Source of the DNA: Clostridia bacterium
GTDB taxonomy: Bacteria > Bacillota > Clostridia > Oscillospirales > CAG-272
Assembly (NCBI GenBank): GCA_024408015.1
Contig: JAKSVJ010000041.1
Span: 1 to 8,321 of the forward strand
Direction: 5' to 3'
DNA: 8,321 bases
Position numbers and translations under genes: made by a program. Under the pieces are notes generated by a model that was given only the letters and a program-made list of their open reading frames with translations, was not told the origin of the DNA and searched no databases. Positions 6,505 through 8,321 of this stretch are shown one piece after another; position 1 is the first letter of the stretch, and every line of letters starts with the position of its first letter.

Positions 6505-8321
6505 ATGAAAGTTTGCGTTCTCCAACCGAAATATCTTAGTGATGTTACAAAAGATCAAGAATGTTACGATTGTCTTGTAGACTTACTTGATAGTTGCGAC
6601 GAAAGTTGTGACATAATTGTTACACCAGAGTATTCTGACGTGCCGATTTGTGCTACTAACAAAAAAGAGTTTGATGCTTGTCTTGCAAAATATAACAAAT
6701 CCATAATTGAAAAAGGAATTGAAACTGCAAAGCGTTGCAATGCTATAGTTTTTGTTAATGCTTCATATGATGCAGGAAATGGAAATAGAAATACAACATA
6801 TGCTATAAATAGACAAGGTGAAATTGTTGGTAAGTATTTCAAAGCTCATCCAGCACCATCAGAGGTTAAAACAGAAGCTCAAGGTGGAATGCAGCTTGAT
6901 GTAGGATATAGCTATGAAGCTACTGAACCTTATGTTATCGAAATTGATGGCATTAGATTTGGCTTTATGACTTGTTACGATTTCTACTTCTATGAAGCTT
7001 TCCCTGCTCTTGCTAGAAAGAATATTGATGTAGTTATCGGTACTTCTCACCAAAGAACAGACACACACCAAGCTTTGGATATAATCGGACAATTCTTATC
7101 ATACAACACATGTAGCTATCTCATTCGTGCAGCTGTTAGCCTTGGACCAGATTCACCTGTATGTGGTTCAAGTATGATTGTTGCTCCAGATGGCACGATT
7201 TTATGCGAGATGATGAATGAGGTTGGTATTGGTTCTGCTGAAATAGATCCACACAAAAAATATCTAAAGCCAGCTGGATTCGGTGGAAAACTCAAAGCTC
7301 ATTATGAATATATTGAAGAAGGAAGAAGACCTTGGAATTATCGTCCAGCAGGCCCTAGCATCTGCCTTAACGATAGTTTAATGTCATATCCAAGAGTATG
7401 TGCTCATAGAGGATTTAGCACAGTTGCTCCTGAAAACAGCCTTCCTGCTTACGGCGCAGCTATAGGTCTAGGCGCTCAAGAAATTGAATTTGACCTTTGG
7501 GAAAGTGCTGATGGCGTTATCGTTTCTTGTCACGATAGAGTTCTCGATAGAATATCAAATGGTACTGGTGTAGTTCCAGAAAAGACTTTAGCTGAACTCA
7601 AGTCATATGATTTTGGTATTAAGGTATCAGAAGAATTCAAAGGACTTCAAATTGCAACATTTGAAGAAATCTTAAAGAGATTTGCATGTCAAACAATCAT
7701 GAATGTTCATGTTAAATCTAGATACGACTTCGAACCACTTCCGGATTCAACTCTTGTAAAGATAATTAGCCTCATTAGAAAATATGACTGTGAACAGTAT
7801 TGTTACTTCATGTCAGGCAACCCATACATCCTAGAAGCTTTGGAAAGACTCGCTCCGGATATTGCAAGATGTGCAGGCGCTGGTGAAAAAGACGGCAAGC
7901 CAATGGATAGACTTATCGACAAAGCTCTTAAATATCATTGTCAAAAAATTCAATTATATAGACCTCACTTCAAGTTCTATGAAGAAACTTTTGTTGATGA
8001 TGTCATCAAACAATGTCATGAAAACGGAATCAAGGTTAACTACTTCTGGACAGATGATGTTGATGATTCTAACCATGTATTAACATTTAACAATGGGTTT
8101 AGAACAGCAATTGCCAATGAATTTATTACAGATCCAGATGCATACGATGAACTTGGAAATGTTAAGCAGGGAGTTTATGAATATGATCGACGAAAGTTGC
8201 TTAAATTTACCGAAATAGATGAATCTGACTGGAGCATTAAGATTAAGGATACTGTAGGCAATGTTGTTGATACAATTAAAGTAGATAAGGATTTCTGGGA
8301 TGGAAAGAACTGGGACAAATT
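6505..8321 (+). CDS. Carbon-nitrogen hydrolase (nitrilase superfamily) fused to GDPD domain, 3' partial
   Basis: The frame runs from the ATG at 6505 to the right edge without a stop (605 full codons), so the C-terminus is missing. Residues 1 to about 265 form a nitrilase-superfamily domain with the catalytic triad E42 (T-P-E-Y), K113 (G-K-Y-F-K-A-H) and C157 (M-T-C-Y-D-F), plus the later G-S-S-M-I-V-A-P-D-G-T strand. This fold hydrolyses or condenses amide or nitrile C-N bonds. After a linker, residues about 298-546 form a glycerophosphodiester phosphodiesterase barrel: H301-R302, P-E-N at 309-311, metal-binding E328 and D330 in E-F-D, H343-D344, and a closing I-T-D-P at 541-544. The usual Glu of the 'xExK' strand is H402. 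About 59 more residues follow with no recognised domain. No signal peptide is seen, so it is probably cytoplasmic. The N-terminal region is cysteine-rich. The substrates are unknown; each domain call is firm, while joint action is inferred. Confidence 0.88.
   Translation, partial: MKVCVLQPKYLSDVTKDQECYDCLVDLLDSCDESCDIIVTPEYSDVPICATNKKEFDACLAKYNKSIIEKGIETAKRCNAIVFVNASYDAGNGNRNTTYAINRQGEIVGKYFKAHPAPSEVKTEAQGGMQLDVGYSYEATEPYVIEIDGIRFGFMTCYDFYFYEAFPALARKNIDVVIGTSHQRTDTHQALDIIGQFLSYNTCSYLIRAAVSLGPDSPVCGSSMIVAPDGTILCEMMNEVGIGSAEIDPHKKYLKPAGFGGKLKAHYEYIEEGRRPWNYRPAGPSICLNDSLMSYPRVCAHRGFSTVAPENSLPAYGAAIGLGAQEIEFDLWESADGVIVSCHDRVLDRISNGTGVVPEKTLAELKSYDFGIKVSEEFKGLQIATFEEILKRFACQTIMNVHVKSRYDFEPLPDSTLVKIISLIRKYDCEQYCYFMSGNPYILEALERLAPDIARCAGAGEKDGKPMDRLIDKALKYHCQKIQLYRPHFKFYEETFVDDVIKQCHENGIKVNYFWTDDVDDSNHVLTFNNGFRTAIANEFITDPDAYDELGNVKQGVYEYDRRKLLKFTEIDESDWSIKIKDTVGNVVDTIKVDKDFWDGKNWDK

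Noticed and set aside
7300..7395. Possibility that the fusion is an artefact joining two genes
   Set aside because: The linker has no stop codon, no ribosome binding site with a new ATG at a sensible distance from the GDPD start, and codon use does not change; a true fusion is the simpler reading, though resequencing would settle it.
7862..8083. Short + strand open frame inside the GDPD part
   Set aside because: It is an out-of-frame shadow of the fusion gene, which carries the conserved motifs in another frame.
1..8321. Possible use of TGA as a sense codon, since none of the seven visible genes stops with TGA
   Set aside because: All seven stops are TAA or TAG, but no in-frame TGA is needed inside any gene and the conserved tryptophans are TGG; AT-rich Bacillota often prefer TAA, so the standard bacterial code explains the window.

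Overview
The window is AT-rich and densely coding. All eight genes lie on the + strand, and the gaps between them are only 1 to 23 bases. Shine-Dalgarno sites are strong, arginine is mostly AGA, and the families present (AzlC/AzlD, an M3 oligoendopeptidase, a short malic enzyme, DUF6198, DUF4003) are typical of low-GC Bacillota. A gut-type Clostridia or relative is the best guess; the sequence does not fix the genus. I see no tRNA, rRNA, mobile element, CRISPR array, convincing terminator or internal promoter, and no gene-free stretch longer than 23 bases.

Layout. The window opens inside a sialidase-superfamily (Asp-box/BNR) protein whose N-terminus is cut off (to 875). Next come azlC (883-1575) and azlD (1578-1877), a predicted branched-chain amino acid exporter pair, then an M3 zinc oligoendopeptidase (1887-3587) and an NAD(P)-type malic enzyme (3591-4781). 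A DUF6198/YczE-like membrane protein (4783-5463) and a DUF4003 protein (5487-6485) follow. The last gene starts at 6505 and is still open at 8321. It encodes a carbon-nitrogen hydrolase (nitrilase superfamily) fused in frame to a glycerophosphodiester phosphodiesterase (GDPD) domain, plus a further C-terminal stretch of unknown nature.

How the genes may work together. The spacing suggests one transcript or a few overlapping ones. Peptide breakdown (M3), amino acid export (AzlCD) and malate-to-pyruvate conversion (malic enzyme) fit a cell living on peptides and organic acids, and the sialidase-like protein adds possible glycan processing. This is inference from neighbourhood only; the genes could simply be a loosely related housekeeping run.

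The most unusual item is the nitrilase-GDPD fusion. Both domains keep most of their catalytic signatures (Glu-Lys-Cys in the first; HR, PEN, ExD and HD motifs in the second), but the usual Glu of the GDPD 'xExK' strand is His. A two-step amide plus phosphodiester hydrolase acting on one lipid-derived substrate is a testable idea.
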